Of a DNA stretch of 64,000 nt, positions 50,211-62,683 are shown in pieces. The notes beneath the pieces are model-generated. The model was not told the DNA's origin and made no database searches. It saw nothing but the letters and a program-made list of their open reading frames with translations. The translations under genes and the position numbers were made by a program. The stretch's first letter is position 1; each line of letters starts with the position of its first letter. Origin of the DNA: Liolophura sinensis (lineage: Eukaryota; Mollusca; Polyplacophora; Chitonida; Chitonidae). The DNA is taken from positions 18,731,501 through 18,795,500 of the forward strand of contig NC_088303.1 of NCBI RefSeq assembly GCF_032854445.1, in the 5' to 3' direction.

Positions 50211-50700
50211 CATATGTCCATTTCCTCGGTTGTCATGGTAACCAGGTCGCCATTTTCCCTATATATACTTTATAAATAGATATGATATCATGTCCAGGCA
50301 ACAACTCTAACTGTCTTCCACACAGAGGTTTAATTTTTGGTAGATACATAGATTCACAGATGGCGATATGTTGTCGCTAACACGTGTCCATTTCTGTGGT
50401 CGTCATGGCAAACAGATTGCTATTTACCTGATATCTACTATATAGTCAGACCTGGAATACTTTTCCAGGCCACAACTTGTTTTCCATATTCAATTTTTAT
50501 TCTTGGTGGATACTTAGTTATACAGAGGTGACGATGTGTGGGGACTCACATTTATCCATTTTCAACGTTATAATGGTAATCACTTTGCCACATGCCCTAC
50601 ATGTGTCATATAAATAGGTATGGCTTCACTGGCAAAGACATATGGCAACTTAGATGTTATCATGTCTGTGATTATCGGGGGAACCTGGTAGACAGTTTTC
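50048..50700. repeat. ~165-bp tandem repeat, about 4 units
   Basis: Units are aligned on 'GTCCATTTC..GGTTGTCATGG' at about 50217, 50387 and 50553, plus a more diverged unit before. They alternate with 'TTTAATTTTTGGTAGATACAT' segments. Related sequence is at 19600-19830. The unit size recalls the core repeats of some bivalve non-autonomous elements, but I cannot check identity. Confidence 0.7.
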
Positions 50701-51243
50701 CTATCTGCAGCGTGTAAATTTAATAGGTCTGACTCCGATTTTATCATTGCATATGTAGATTGGATTTTTTATGCATACATGCATATGGAGGTGACGATGT
50801 ATATTTGGATTTCCGTGGCTGTAATCTTTGTGATTCATTTCGAAGCTCTTTTTAAGTAGCGGAATTGAACTTTTACCAGCTTGAAACGGATATCGTTTGA
50901 TTTGTACATACAGGTCAATAGGCGACTCGTGGCCGTAATGTTGACATGGGGGTGGGGAGGTAGGCGCGACTCGTGCTCGTGATATTGACATGCAGGCGAG
51001 GAAGTATTCAGGACATATGAGATACATGCACTCATGGATAAGTAAAGGCACGTGGCATGACTCTGCATATAACACTTGTCTTGAGACATTCATCACGTGC
51101 AAGTATCATAAACAAGCAGTGATAACAGTTGAGTTATAGGGTAGGGTTGTCTATAGTAAATGAAGAAAATTGTGATACACACAATCTAAACCGCATTCTT
51201 CAGTTGGGCCACTGCTTCAACAGCATAACGTCTGAGTGGCAGT

Positions 51244-52049
51244 ATGGCACTCTCTATTATCACACCTTTACTACTGTTGCTGGGCGTTGTGTATGGACAG
51301 CGGGAAAGATATAAGGGGTAAGTGTCGAATCTTAGACAGGTTAACAACTTAGCCACAACTTTTGTCTCATTGCATTCAAATGAATTAAAATACTTGTTTC
51401 AGCATTATCATGAACACTTGTTTTCGTAAGTGTTCTAACAGGAAATCTTAAGTTTTCACGTACGCGTCATTTCCAAAGACAGATTTAATTGTTCTGTTTG
51501 GCATAATCTATGCGTGGAAACAGACATTCGTATAACAATCGTCAGTCAATATGGACGTTCCCGGCCAATAATCACAAGACCAATTCCCAAAACGACTTTT
51601 AACACAAACTACCAAGGATCTAAGAAAGTACGAAAATAGGACAGAGCCATGCCAACAGAAGCAGCCACCAGTTTTCAGTGTTGTTAGAAAGACGCAATGT
51701 ATGTTTGAGGCGAATGGGTGAAATCCGTATGCAAATATATCCGACGTAGCGGTCTAATTCAACACGATGAATACAACCAATAGTGCGGTACAATTTGCAC
51801 CCATTGGGATACCTATACACTGTTGATGTATGGTTTCCCCCGAATTTCACATAGATATTATTAATAACAAATTCAAGCAACTCAACATCGAAATATCCCA
51901 TGAACGGTAACCTTTGTATGTAGTGGAACAAAAGAAGGCTTTGTTTCCTTTGACGTTTACCTAGCAGTGACCCGTTTTATTGAACATCGATACAGTTAGG
52001 GATGAAATTTTATCTGTTTAATCTGTGAGAGGAATAGTAGTAGTAGTAG

Positions 52050-52142
<93 letters not shown>

Positions 52143-55100
52143 ATATAGATATAGATATAGATATAGATATATACATAGAAAATAACAGAAAAATGATATA
52201 GAACACAGTTATCACAGAAAAAGATGTAAAAAAATCTATAAAGTTTTGAAAGCCGAGAAGATGAAGTTCAGCATTGTGGATATGGCACTAACGGACAATT
52301 CACTCCGGGTAGCCATGTTGTAGAAGCCGTTATGGACTTGGCCAATCACTAGCGCTGAAAACGCCTTGTGATAATTGACCGTCACGTCAGACATATTAGC
52401 TCTCGATTGTCAGAGTGATTTCTTATAGTGGGTAGTGTTGCGACACAAACTGTATTATAAAGAGATGGCTTGTTCGAAATACACGACAGTTTAGCTGCAC
52501 AAAAAAGTAACCAAAACCAGCAGATTTTATTTTACAACAATTTATTAGGTTTAACAAAAACAGATAACACGACTTTACAAATACTAAAGTACTTAAGTTT
52601 AACAAGAAAGGATAGCAGTATCTATACAAATACTACTTACATGTACAACGGTGTCAAGTCCAAACGGACGCATATATTCCACAATGCTTAAAAATTGCAC
52701 AGAGGCAATATTCATAAGAGGGAAAATCTACAGTATAACTGAGTGTATGAAGAAATATACACAAAATTCCACAGACAGGGTCCATGCACTAATAAGCACT
52801 GTGTACACAAGAGCACAAATTAAATATACAAGTTCAGACTGAACAAGTGCTCGGTGGAGATATGATATAACAAAGCCAGAGGCTATAAAGACACCAAAAT
52901 TCAGCACAAAAGGCCTACTAAAGTAACACACATCGAAAGCATCCAAAACTCTCAATAATTCTCCTTTCTTTTCTTTTGACCTGCTTTCATAGGTCTAATA
53001 CAGACTGGTGGAATTTTCAAGAATAAGAAAATTCTTGAACACTTATTGTTAACAAACAGGCCCCAAACTGAGCGTATTCTGGAACATTCTAAGGCAGAGG
53101 CAGACAGCAGGCCCTGAACTCAGCATATGTAAACAGTGGCAAGCTAAATTTAGAGGCTAACGGCAGTCGTTCACATAACAATAGACAGACATCAATGCAA
53201 TAAATTGGATTCTGCGGTTAGTTTAAGTGTTAAACTGATGCATTTTGAATTACACATGTATGAACAGAGAACTGAGAAATGCTGCCCGTGTCACAATGCG
53301 TAGGTGTTGCCTGAATTTTTGTCCTTGCCCAACCGTACTTTTTCTAAAATGACTCTACTTCTTGTTGTCCCTTCGTTATGGGAGTAGGTACAAGTCTGGT
53401 GGTGCAGCTTCTTTATCCCGCACAATACAGATTAACACGGATTAACGCGAATGCAAATTTTTTCTCTCGATTGAGGAGATTATCTCTTTTAATTTATGGT
53501 TGCGAATTTATGTATATAATCTGTCCATAACATTGTCTTCAGCAAACAACGAAAACAACAGGTAAACACTTTCACTACAAGTGTACGGCTAATGCACGAT
53601 ACTGATCAGTACCATTCTGTACTACACGGCAGCCGTATCGTGTAGTAGCTGTGCGGAGGCTGCCTACCGAAAGGTTATTGGCTACACTGTGTCGTATATA
53701 TCCACTGGCATGGAACAGTAGCGACCCTAACGGTAAGTCATCATATGCATCAGGGAAGCTAAAGTACAGCATGCTTTGTTGAGTACTTTATGTTTACCCT
53801 CATTTTTATACAGGCACCAAGTATGGCGATTAACTCCGAAATCTCTGACACAACTTGAATATCTGGACAATCTTAGACAAAAATCGCACACTAAAGAGGT
53901 ATGTGAAATTCTACACATAGTGTCTATTATTTATTTATTTATTTATTTAATGATTTTGGTCCGAGTGTTTAGCGCTCTAGAACAGCACAATGACCCAAAA
54001 ACATCTCACCAATGCCATCACTGTTAATTTAAGTGCAACTTATGCTGGCTTCCTCTTCGATTGTACATGGGAAGGTTTGTCAGAAGCAGCCTGCGGATGG
54101 TCGTGGGTTTCCCCCAATCTCCTCTCACCATGTTTCTTGGTGTTCAAGTTGGGTTCAAGGAAACCTAACGTTGAAGTCAATCGTTAGGTTTTTGGTCATC
54201 GGAATATCTTCTTCCCAAGCTTACGTTATCATTGTGCACCTGTACTTACATGTAACTTTTTGAGCAATGGAGTTCATTTATATCAGACGACGCAACTTGT
54301 TTCGTGGTGTCACTATATTACTATTGGTTTGATATGAAGTTACAATTTAAATATGCACCCATAATCAGGGCTGCAGTTCACTTAAATGATCCCTTACCAT
54401 TTTTTTTCACTTAGGTCAAAATGGGATTAAATATGACTGCCACAAGAAAATCTGCATGCTTACCTTCTGATCACAATTAGGTAGACTTCTGGAAGGACCC
54501 GTCGTCAGTTGGAAGACCTGTTGTACTGAGAGTTCCATCTAAAAGACGGAATGAGATTTACATCGAACTCGGACTTCAAGGATTTGTTCCCGAAGTTACC
54601 ATCAAGGACCTGCAACAAAACATCGACGAAGAAGAGTCCCTGTATACACAAAATTCCTTTGCTGATTTAAAGGACTTTGACTACAGCAAATATCACCCAC
54701 TATCTGAGGTAAGTCACTACATGTATGTGGTAAATTATCTTGTTTGTATAATTTATGCATCATTCTTTGTGCCTTTGCGACAATAAGATGTCCCTATCAC
54801 CTCTATGATAACTATTAGCAAAATTGCATACTTTAACCGAAAAGAACAAGTTATCACATTACCAAATATGACTAAAAAACTAGTTATTTCGATAGGTTTT
54901 TTAAAATCCTTAAAAGAAAAACTTAAAAGATTAAAAAGTACAGACCAGAGTCTGCCTAAATTCCAGGCGTAACTACTGCAGACAGTGCCATACCATTTAG
55001 AATATACTAAGGCAATATTCGGCTGCGGCTTAAATAAAAAAACTACAAAATGGAAAGTAAAAACTAGAGCAGCGACGACGGTACATTTATGACGGTTGGT

Positions 55101-58100
55101 TGATGACCATAATTAACAAGCCTCTTGTTAAATTACCTGTTAAGGTTTTAGTCATGTAAATGTATAGATAGCAGCAACAAATACTACCCCTGACACCACG
55201 ACTGACGCAGAATTAGGTAAATAATTATGCAGTTTATGTCAATAGGAACTTGGATAATAACTTGAATAGGATAATGTAGATGTCACTGGTTTAGAATTAC
55301 TCATGTGCTGCGAAGTTTTCACTTTTACTAAACAATGACATCTTATTGATTTAACAAAGCTTACTCTATTTCAGGTGAACGCGTGGATGGAACAGATCGC
55401 TGCAAAATACCCAGAACGTGTAACACTGTTTAACATCTCCAGCTCTTACGAAGGCAGGACCATTAGAGCTATGAAGGTGAGTTCTTCTACTGCAGTGGCC
55501 GATTTGTTGCAGCGTCCTCCTCGCTTGCGGGTTACCGGGAAAGTGTAAAGAACAAGAAAAAAAAAACACACATTACACGCATTATTAGAGAGTGTAATCT
55601 CCTGCGCGCACCTACCCATGTTACCATTTGTCTACATATACTGGCAAGATTGTGAGCTGCTTACCGAAGACAAAAAATAGCATGTGTTAGCAAGGCAGCG
55701 GTTTGCTGCGTGGCACAGAATGACTGCATGGGTTTGCTTCACCACAGATTGCTAATGGAGATCTCGTCCATTCAGCGGAGAGAACTTTCCCTTTGTTTTC
55801 ACTATTGATTCGAAATCAGACTCATACTTGTATGTGGATGTATCTGTGGTGAACGTATGTTCACGAGACACAAATGTTAACGAGTTTGTTTGGTGGTCAG
55901 ATTGTAGGCAAAGCCACTGGTTCTAAAAAACCTGGTTTCTTTTTTGACGGAGGAATCCACGCACGGGAATGGATATCGCCAGCCACGGTTATCTACATGG
56001 CAGCCCAGGTAAGATCACACTCGCCTGGTACAACTGGCCTTAATACTGAACAAGTGTTTAACCCTCTTTTCAGACATGTTCCCCAGCATAAATAAGTATG
56101 TACAATGTGAAGCTTCGGTTTCGCATTTTATGACGCATGCTGCCTGTAACAGTTAGACAGGTTTGTCATTTTTGTGTACTGCTACGTCATCACTTTGTGA
56201 GATTTCTGTGACGTATTCGCAACGGACATCAGCCACCATACACGTCAGTACAGATACGAAAATATATGAGGTAGTTTTACATTATATTCTGCTATGAATA
56301 GTGAGGAAACTATTCTTTTACCTCTGTTTCCATGAATACATTTGAGCCAGTTTGTTAATAAAAATGAATAATAAAACATAAATTCTGAAAATCAAAACAG
56401 GCACCCGGAGCCTATTAGGACGGAAACAAGTCCAACGGTAACAGTTATCGTACCTCACTTCGCATCTATATCCGTGTAAGAAGACCTGCAAAACTATTCT
56501 GTTTTCTTTTGTTCTTTGTTTGTTTGTTTTTTTTTTGTCAAGCATACGGTTTGATTTTTGATGAGGTATAGATTTATCACCTTCTGCGCACATTCGTTGA
56601 GAAATATGATCGACACTGTGATGGGTAACGGGGAAAATAAACTAAAAGAGCCTTCATCTTTCTCGACCTCTAAGTAGAAAATGTCGAACAGAGAGGGGAT
56701 TAACCTTAAGAATTTCTTAAAACTGTAGTGTTGCATTTTTGACCCACATTTTCAGCTGATTGAGCAGTATGGGAAGAATCGCAGCATAACAGAAGTCGTC
56801 GACGCACTGGACTGGTTCATACTTCCGGTCTTCAACGTGGACGGTTATAACTACACGTGGACAACGGTAGGTCGTTTTGCTATCCTTTCAGTTGTGACGC
56901 GTATTAAACAGTTTAGCTCGATATGTGCACAAATGATTGACGAAGCGTTTAATAAAATTACTTTTGTAAGGTGTGATATTGCTCATTTGTTTAAATTTTG
57001 TGTTCATTCCAAAACTGTCGTAAACATTTAGAATCTAAACTAATACAAAATATTAAAGACTATATCATAGAAATTGAACCCAGAGCATAGTGTGGCATCG
57101 TTAGTTGACAAATGGTCAATTGTGTTACCGACGAAATGCGGCCTCTTGTCAATTTATTCAACCTATTTACGTATATGCCTAAAAGGTAGACGCCCCTTAG
57201 CATCATGGTTTAAGCAGAATTAGGTAAAAAATGTAATGATGTTGACTGCGTTTATTAGACCTCACTGGTCTAAAATTACCTGAACTAGCCTCACAGTCAA
57301 AGTGACTTTCAAGTATATATGTAGTATTGGTTTGTACTGGCCGCTCCATTCCTAAGAATGAAGTGCTTCACTACAAGGCAAACATGATTTGTTCTATTCA
57401 TTAAAAGTGATTTTTGCTGGCATTCATTTTATGTTGCAGAACAGAATGTGGCGGAAAACTCGGTCAAAACATTTCAATTGTTATGGAGTTGATCCGAACA
57501 GGAACTGGGACTGGGAATGGTGCAGTAAGTAACCTTGTAATTTACCATAAATAATGAGCATTATTTCGCTTTGTCATTATTTCAAATGTACAAAAACTTG
57601 AAAGAAGAATAACAGAAATGCTAACAAAAACAGCACAAGACAAATTTGGTATACCTCCATTTGTCACCGGACTCGGATTATTAGTTAAGCAAAATCGTCT
57701 CAGAATCTCAGAGCTGTCCCACAAGCATGGATCTACTGGGAGTTCCATTACATCGATTCCGCTCATTAGTAGAACAGGAAATGGTACGAATCCTTACACT
57801 AGTTCTACGATAAGAACATAATCTTACGAAACTCTAAAATCGTCACAAGCATTGTTTGGCACCTCAAATTGGTACACCTGTCCTTAAAGGCTGGTTGGAT
57901 ACAGTCATCTATTTTATTTTAGAAAACTCAAAATTGAAATTATATCCTAACAGATTCCAAAGTATGAATTAAAAAACAATGCATCATTTCACTTACAGAG
58001 CAAGGTGCTAGTAAAGACCCTTGTTCCGACTCCTACTGTGGTCCCAGTCCATTCTCCGAATCCGAAGTGAAGGGCGTGGCTGATTTCTTGAACGCCGTAC

Positions 58101-60563
58101 CAGGAAGGTTCAGGGCGTACATAGACTTCCACAGTTTCTCTCAGTTATGGATGACACCATGGGGCTACACAAAAGATCTTCCCCCAGACTTTCCTCTACA
58201 GGTAAAGTTACAATCGATTTCTTTTAACTTTATGCCCACATTCAGCTCTCTGTAACATACTCATTATCAAGAATGCCTCAGTGACACGTAACACGACAAG
58301 CTCTACAGGTGTTAGACGTCAATGGCATCGCAAGGAAAATGGAGTTAGAATACTTTTAATTCATAACGTTAAACTCCCACAAGCATGTTTTTGACATCCA
58401 GATCTCACTGCTCCATCCAGACGTCATAATTATTAAAAACAAACGAGGGCATGCTTGATAATGGGCAGTGTCGAGTATGTTTTGACACCAGTTACCTCAA
58501 CTGTGACCCACTCTAGTACATACCCTGTTTCTGACAGTTCCACATGTGAAATAGAGAAATATAACATTTTATCATTTTATCAAGTTATTTTGTCTCTTAT
58601 AGCTACATGATCTCATGGCAATATGTCAGTAATTTGAATTTAGGAAATTTTGTTTTGATTTGAGAAAGTCGCATAGACTTTGTTACTGCGTGCAGTTAAT
58701 TGTAATTGCAGCTTTTGTAAAACAAATGTATCTCCACTCCTTTTATTATTATTAAAAAAAGTATATAAGCAGGACTTTATTTACATTGACATGGACGTCC
58801 AACATATCGGCGTGTAGAGCTTAAGGTGTTACTGATGACAGGCAATAAGGTAGCGAGGATGAGTTAATTACGGATAGCTGAATGTAAGCAACAATGTAAA
58901 AGAAACATACTGTGAACATCAAGATACCGATGGATGGCTTCAGCGCGATATTATCAGATTATATTAGCCCATCATTAGGCCTGTGATTGAATTGGCAAAC
59001 AAAATGAATGGTGATACTAACGCAGCCTGTGTATCTCCAAATATGCCTCTTCTTGATCACATCTGAATCGCATAATTTGAGGTGAATATCATTTGACTAT
59101 GAAGACTATAGCATAGAGAGAAAAATCCAAGCGTCACATCTGAATGGCATAGTTTGAGGTAAATATCCTTTGACTATGAAGACTAGCATAGAGAGAAAAA
59201 TCAAAGCGTCACATCTGAATCGCATAATTTGAGATGAATATCCTTTGACTATGAAGACTAGCATAGAGAGAAAAATCAAAGCGTCACATCTGAATCGCAT
59301 GATTTGAGGTGAATATCCTTTGACTATGAAGACTACAGCATGGAGAGAAATATCAAAGCGCCACATCTGAATCGCATAATTTGAGGTAAATATCCTTTGA
59401 CTATAAAGACTATAGGATAGAGAGAAAAATCAAAGTGTCACATCTGAATCGCATAATTTGAGGTGGATATCCCTTGACTATGAAGACTAGCACAGAGAGA
59501 AAAAATCGAGAGTCGTGTACAGTGTGATAGCTGGCAAATGTTCATATGTAACCGGTGAATTACGGCCTCTTGTCAGTTAACTTCCGTTGAGGTTTTATTC
59601 TAACTGTTCAAGAAAGTGGTCACACGTAACCGGTGAAATACGGCATCTTGTTAGTTCACTTCGGTTAATATTTTATTCTAACTGTTGAAGCAAATGCTCA
59701 CACGTAACAGGTGAAATACGGCCTCTTGTTAGTTCACTTGGTGTTAATATTTTATTCTACCTGTCGAAGCAAATGCTCACACGTAACAGGTGAAATACGG
59801 CATCTTGTTAGTTCACTTGGGTTAGGGTTATATTCTAACTGTGACAGGCGTACTATCGGTTCGGGGCATTTCGCACATTAGAGACCTCATATATTTATGA
59901 TATCTGTATAAATATGTGGTCTCGACTTATTGGTTTTCTTGCTAAATTTACGAAGGACCGTACTTTCCTGTTTCAGAACGCATGCTCAGCGGCTGCTGTC
60001 GATGCCTTAACAGCTGTGCACGGGACCAAGTACAAGTATGGGACTCTCGCCAGAGTCATCTGTGAGTATATACTACATTATGGTTTAAATAGCCAACAGA
60101 CAATGACATATGTGTTAATCACATATTGACACGTTTAACACATTCTACACGTTCTAGGTCACCAAGTCCTGAACCTTGCGTTTTTATCAGGTACCTCATA
60201 ATAAAGTCACTTATTTGGTTCTGAAACATTTTCTTTACAAATACAGAATATGTTACAACTTAACTGATTGTTAATTGAGAAACAGGTTAGGTCTACATTT
60301 GTATTCTTGTGGAGAGAGTGAAATGCTGAATATGCATGTAGAATTTATTATACATGTATAAATGATACTTTGTAGATATATCCAGTGGGAGTAGCGCTGA
60401 TTGGACGTACGGTGCCGCGAAAATTAAGTATTCCACAGGAGTGGAGCTTAGGGATACTGGAAAGTACGGCTTCCTCCTACCGGCCGACCAGATCATTCCG
60501 TCAGGAGAGGAAACTTTGCAAGGATTACTAGCCATGGCGAAATTTATAGTGAATAACCCGTAA
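51244..60563 (+). CDS. M14A zinc metallocarboxypeptidase, prepro-enzyme
   Basis: Ten exons: 51244-51317, 53814-53898, 54481-54708, 55375-55476, 55901-56008, 56756-56866, 57440-57524, 57999-58201, 59977-60061, 60376-60563. They total 1269 nt and encode 422 residues, the usual length. There is a signal peptide ([10 protein letters not shown]), then the activation segment (HQVWRL..VDFWKDP), then the enzyme. HAREW holds zinc ligand His69 and Glu72, DPNRNWDW holds Arg145, DFHSFSQLW holds His196, and [10 protein letters not shown] holds catalytic Glu270. The specificity position 255 is Ala (GSSADW), not Asp as in B-type enzymes, so an A-like preference for non-basic C-terminal residues is inferred. 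HSFS replaces the common HSYS. Poly(A) signal AATAAA at 60627-60632. Expected to be secreted, perhaps digestive. Confidence 0.95.
52015..52165. repeat. (TA)n / (TAG)n / (GATATA)n microsatellites
   Basis: TAG triplets, then an ~80-bp (TA)n to about 52141, then GATATA hexamers. All lie in the first carboxypeptidase intron. Confidence 0.95.
52190..53310. mobile_element. Dispersed repeat X interrupted by a solo-LTR-like element
   Basis: 52190-52435 and 53190-53305 are the two halves of the repeat seen whole at 7600-7990. The LTR-like block sits between them, in the first intron of the carboxypeptidase gene. Confidence 0.75.
52436..53180. mobile_element. Solo-LTR-like element, copy 2 (nested)
   Basis: About 745 bp, starting TGTT and ending AACA, and closely similar to 4941-5715. 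It is flanked by GTAG and ATAG, a likely 4-bp duplication with one change. The empty site is visible at about 7850. Confidence 0.6.
53965..54130 (-). mobile_element. SINE, degenerate
   Basis: 'AGCACAATGACCCAAAA', 'CATCTCACCAATGCCA', 'TGGGAAGGTTTGTCAG' and 'TGCGGATGGTCGTGGGTTTC' place it in the (AAAT) family. It lies in carboxypeptidase intron 2. Confidence 0.65.
59055..59510. repeat. 75-bp tandem repeat, about 6 units
   Basis: Unit core TCACATCTGAATCGCATAAT, TTTGACTATGAAGACTAG and GAGAGAAAAATCAAAGCG. The unit is a multiple of three, so the minus strand shows a repetitive 86-codon frame that is not a gene. It lies in carboxypeptidase intron 8. Confidence 0.92.
59525..59845. repeat. ~79-bp tandem repeat, about 4 units
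   Basis: Unit core CACACGTAACAGGTGAAATA, CGGCCTCTTGTTAGTTCACT and TATTTTATTCTA. Single diverged relatives occur at about 55115-55170 and 57110-57165 in other introns of the same gene, and may be seeds of the array. Confidence 0.88.
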
Positions 60564-60726
60564 AAAGTTACGTGAATTGATTCAGTTGCAATAGTACTCC
60601 GAGCATTGTTATAATTTTTGTGTTGAAATAAAGTAATTGTGTTCAGTGCTGTGCCCTATGGCTTTGCGTTACAAAATTGTAATTGCTTCAAAACGACACG
60701 GCACATACGACGTGTCATTTCGTTGG

Positions 60727-60875
60727 ATTTGATTTATTTATTTATTTGATTGGTGTTTTACGCCGTACTCAAGAATATTTCACTTATACGACGGCGGCCA
60801 CCATTATGATGGGAGGAAACCGGGCATAGCCACGACCATCCGCAGGTTTCTGGCAGACCTTCCCACTTACTCGTT
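60727..60875 (+). mobile_element. SINE, 5'-truncated young-looking copy
   Basis: Starts with (ATTT)n and 'GATTGGTGTTTTACGCCGTA' and runs to 'GGCAGACCTTCCCACTTA'. It lies just past the first carboxypeptidase gene. Confidence 0.78.
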
Positions 60876-62580
60876 GGAATTAATTAGTCGCATAAAAATA
60901 GTTTGAGAAATACTATTTCGTATAACCGCCTTCACAAGCTGCGATTTGTCGATTTCTACAAATCGTATTTCATAGCCATCTTTCTAATTTTATTGTGTTA
61001 CGCGCCGGTCAGTCAGTAACTAATGGTACAGTGTTGATGATTTACCCCAAAAGGCTTTTCTCCACCCATAAAAACTGATAGTATAAGTAAAGAAATTCTT
61101 GAGCATGGCGTTAAATAAGGATTAGGGAAAAAAACAAAAACAAGCCAGTATTCAGCTGCTGCACATCATTCAGGCAGCGCTGTCAGCACATCACAAGTTT
61201 TGTAATGGGTCGGTATATGAATGCACGGCGTACACATATAGGTACAGACTAACTTCCACCGAGATGTGAGTTGATAGATTGATCCAGAAGATACTATGTC
61301 AGAGATCAAAGCTTATCCTTTGTAGGTGGACTACATGTGAGCGTATGAGGTCAGGTGATTTACATGAACAAGTTTCCAATAATTCACCCACATATAGCAG
61401 CATGTGTCTATAGTCTTCCAGCGAGCTGTATATATATGGTCACTACTCATATTTTCACCCATTGTCAGTAGAACGAAGGATAAGTGGGATTTAAACGGCT
61501 ATCACCGGTTATTGTAAAGGGTACGGGTTGAGTCATATTATCAACGTTAAGGTACAAATATATGGGAAGGAGATATACCTGCTGATTACTTCCTTCATAT
61601 TTGTATTCATCCATTCATTCACTACGGTGGCATTTATAAGCGCTAAAGCAACGAGCAAGTAGCAAGTGGTGCTGGATAAAGAAAGGTTAGGATCTTAATG
61701 AGTACATAAATGGTGTTGTTTAAGATTCTTTACCGTGTTTACCGGAGATCGAATCCGGACTGACCCCGAGATAAACCACCTGAATTTGGCATTTTCTTGC
61801 ACAAACTTATCACAGCTCCATCGACCACTCATTGTTACTAAGGTCCCATAAACAACGAGTGAAGGGAAATGTCTAAATTCCCTGCCCTAGCGGCGGATGT
61901 ATGGGTTGACAGTCGTGCTGCTTACAACTGAGCCTCATCGTACTCCGCCATACTTTACGGTACACGACAGAATATCAGATCATAATCAATGACAAAAAAA
62001 GTTAATTTATTGTGAAACAATATAAAAATAATTTATTGATGAAAATGGCCCATGGACAAATAACGTGACAAATGTTCGTCCCCGGAAATTCATACTTTCA
62101 AAAAAATACAGGAGCAGATAACCTATTGATGGATGATATGACACTAAAATAACTGCAGTCTGGTGGTTAATAAACGAATATAAAAGACACTAAAAAGAAT
62201 TAGTTCCAATAACAAGAAGGATAATAGAAAGAAGAAACACATAGCACATGTGTCTTTGGCGGTTTTAAGTTGCAATAGGCATAGGTGTATAGGTTATACA
62301 TACATGTACTTATGACACATTTATAAACTGCATGTAATAATGACCCTCAGGTCTTGAGAGATATGTAGTTGAAATTCACTTACAAACCCTAAAACCTGCA
62401 AGGAGGTCCAAGAGGAACATATTATATGGTAGCTATATCAGACTGGGATATTATCATAAGCCACGTGCACCGTCATTCCGTTACTTATTAACCACATATC
62501 ACATGGCCAAAGTCAATGGTTTGACGATGTCTGTACTAACAGATAACGGCTTACCTCAAGTCAGTCAAATGAGGGAGGGT
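60876..62580. other. Intergenic DNA between the carboxypeptidase genes
   Basis: 60990-61130 is a decayed repeat of the third SINE-like family. On the minus strand 61735-61955 has tRNA-like box sequences ('GGATTCGATCTCC', 'GAGGCTCAGTTGTAAGC') and may be another SINE. No exon was seen. Confidence 0.4.
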
Positions 62581-62587
62581 CAGGTCA

Positions 62588-62600
62588 GCGTATAAACATC
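62588..62600 (+). promoter_or_regulatory. Possible TATA box of carboxypeptidase gene 2
   Basis: GTATAAAC lies about 90 bp before the ATG at 62684, a plausible TATA position. No other core element was identified. Confidence 0.4.
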
Positions 62601-62683
62601 AGGTGGGATATGTTTAGTGATCATGCGGGAAGAGGCCTAGCCGGCAGAGCAAACAGATTTGTTCATACGTTCAACCAGGCAGC

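Noticed and set aside
49833-50279. 148-codon plus-strand frame
   Set aside because: Low-complexity N-terminus and overlap with the ~165-bp repeat family; no domain seen.
59106-59366. 86-codon repetitive minus-strand frame
   Set aside because: Made by the 75-bp tandem repeat inside a carboxypeptidase intron.
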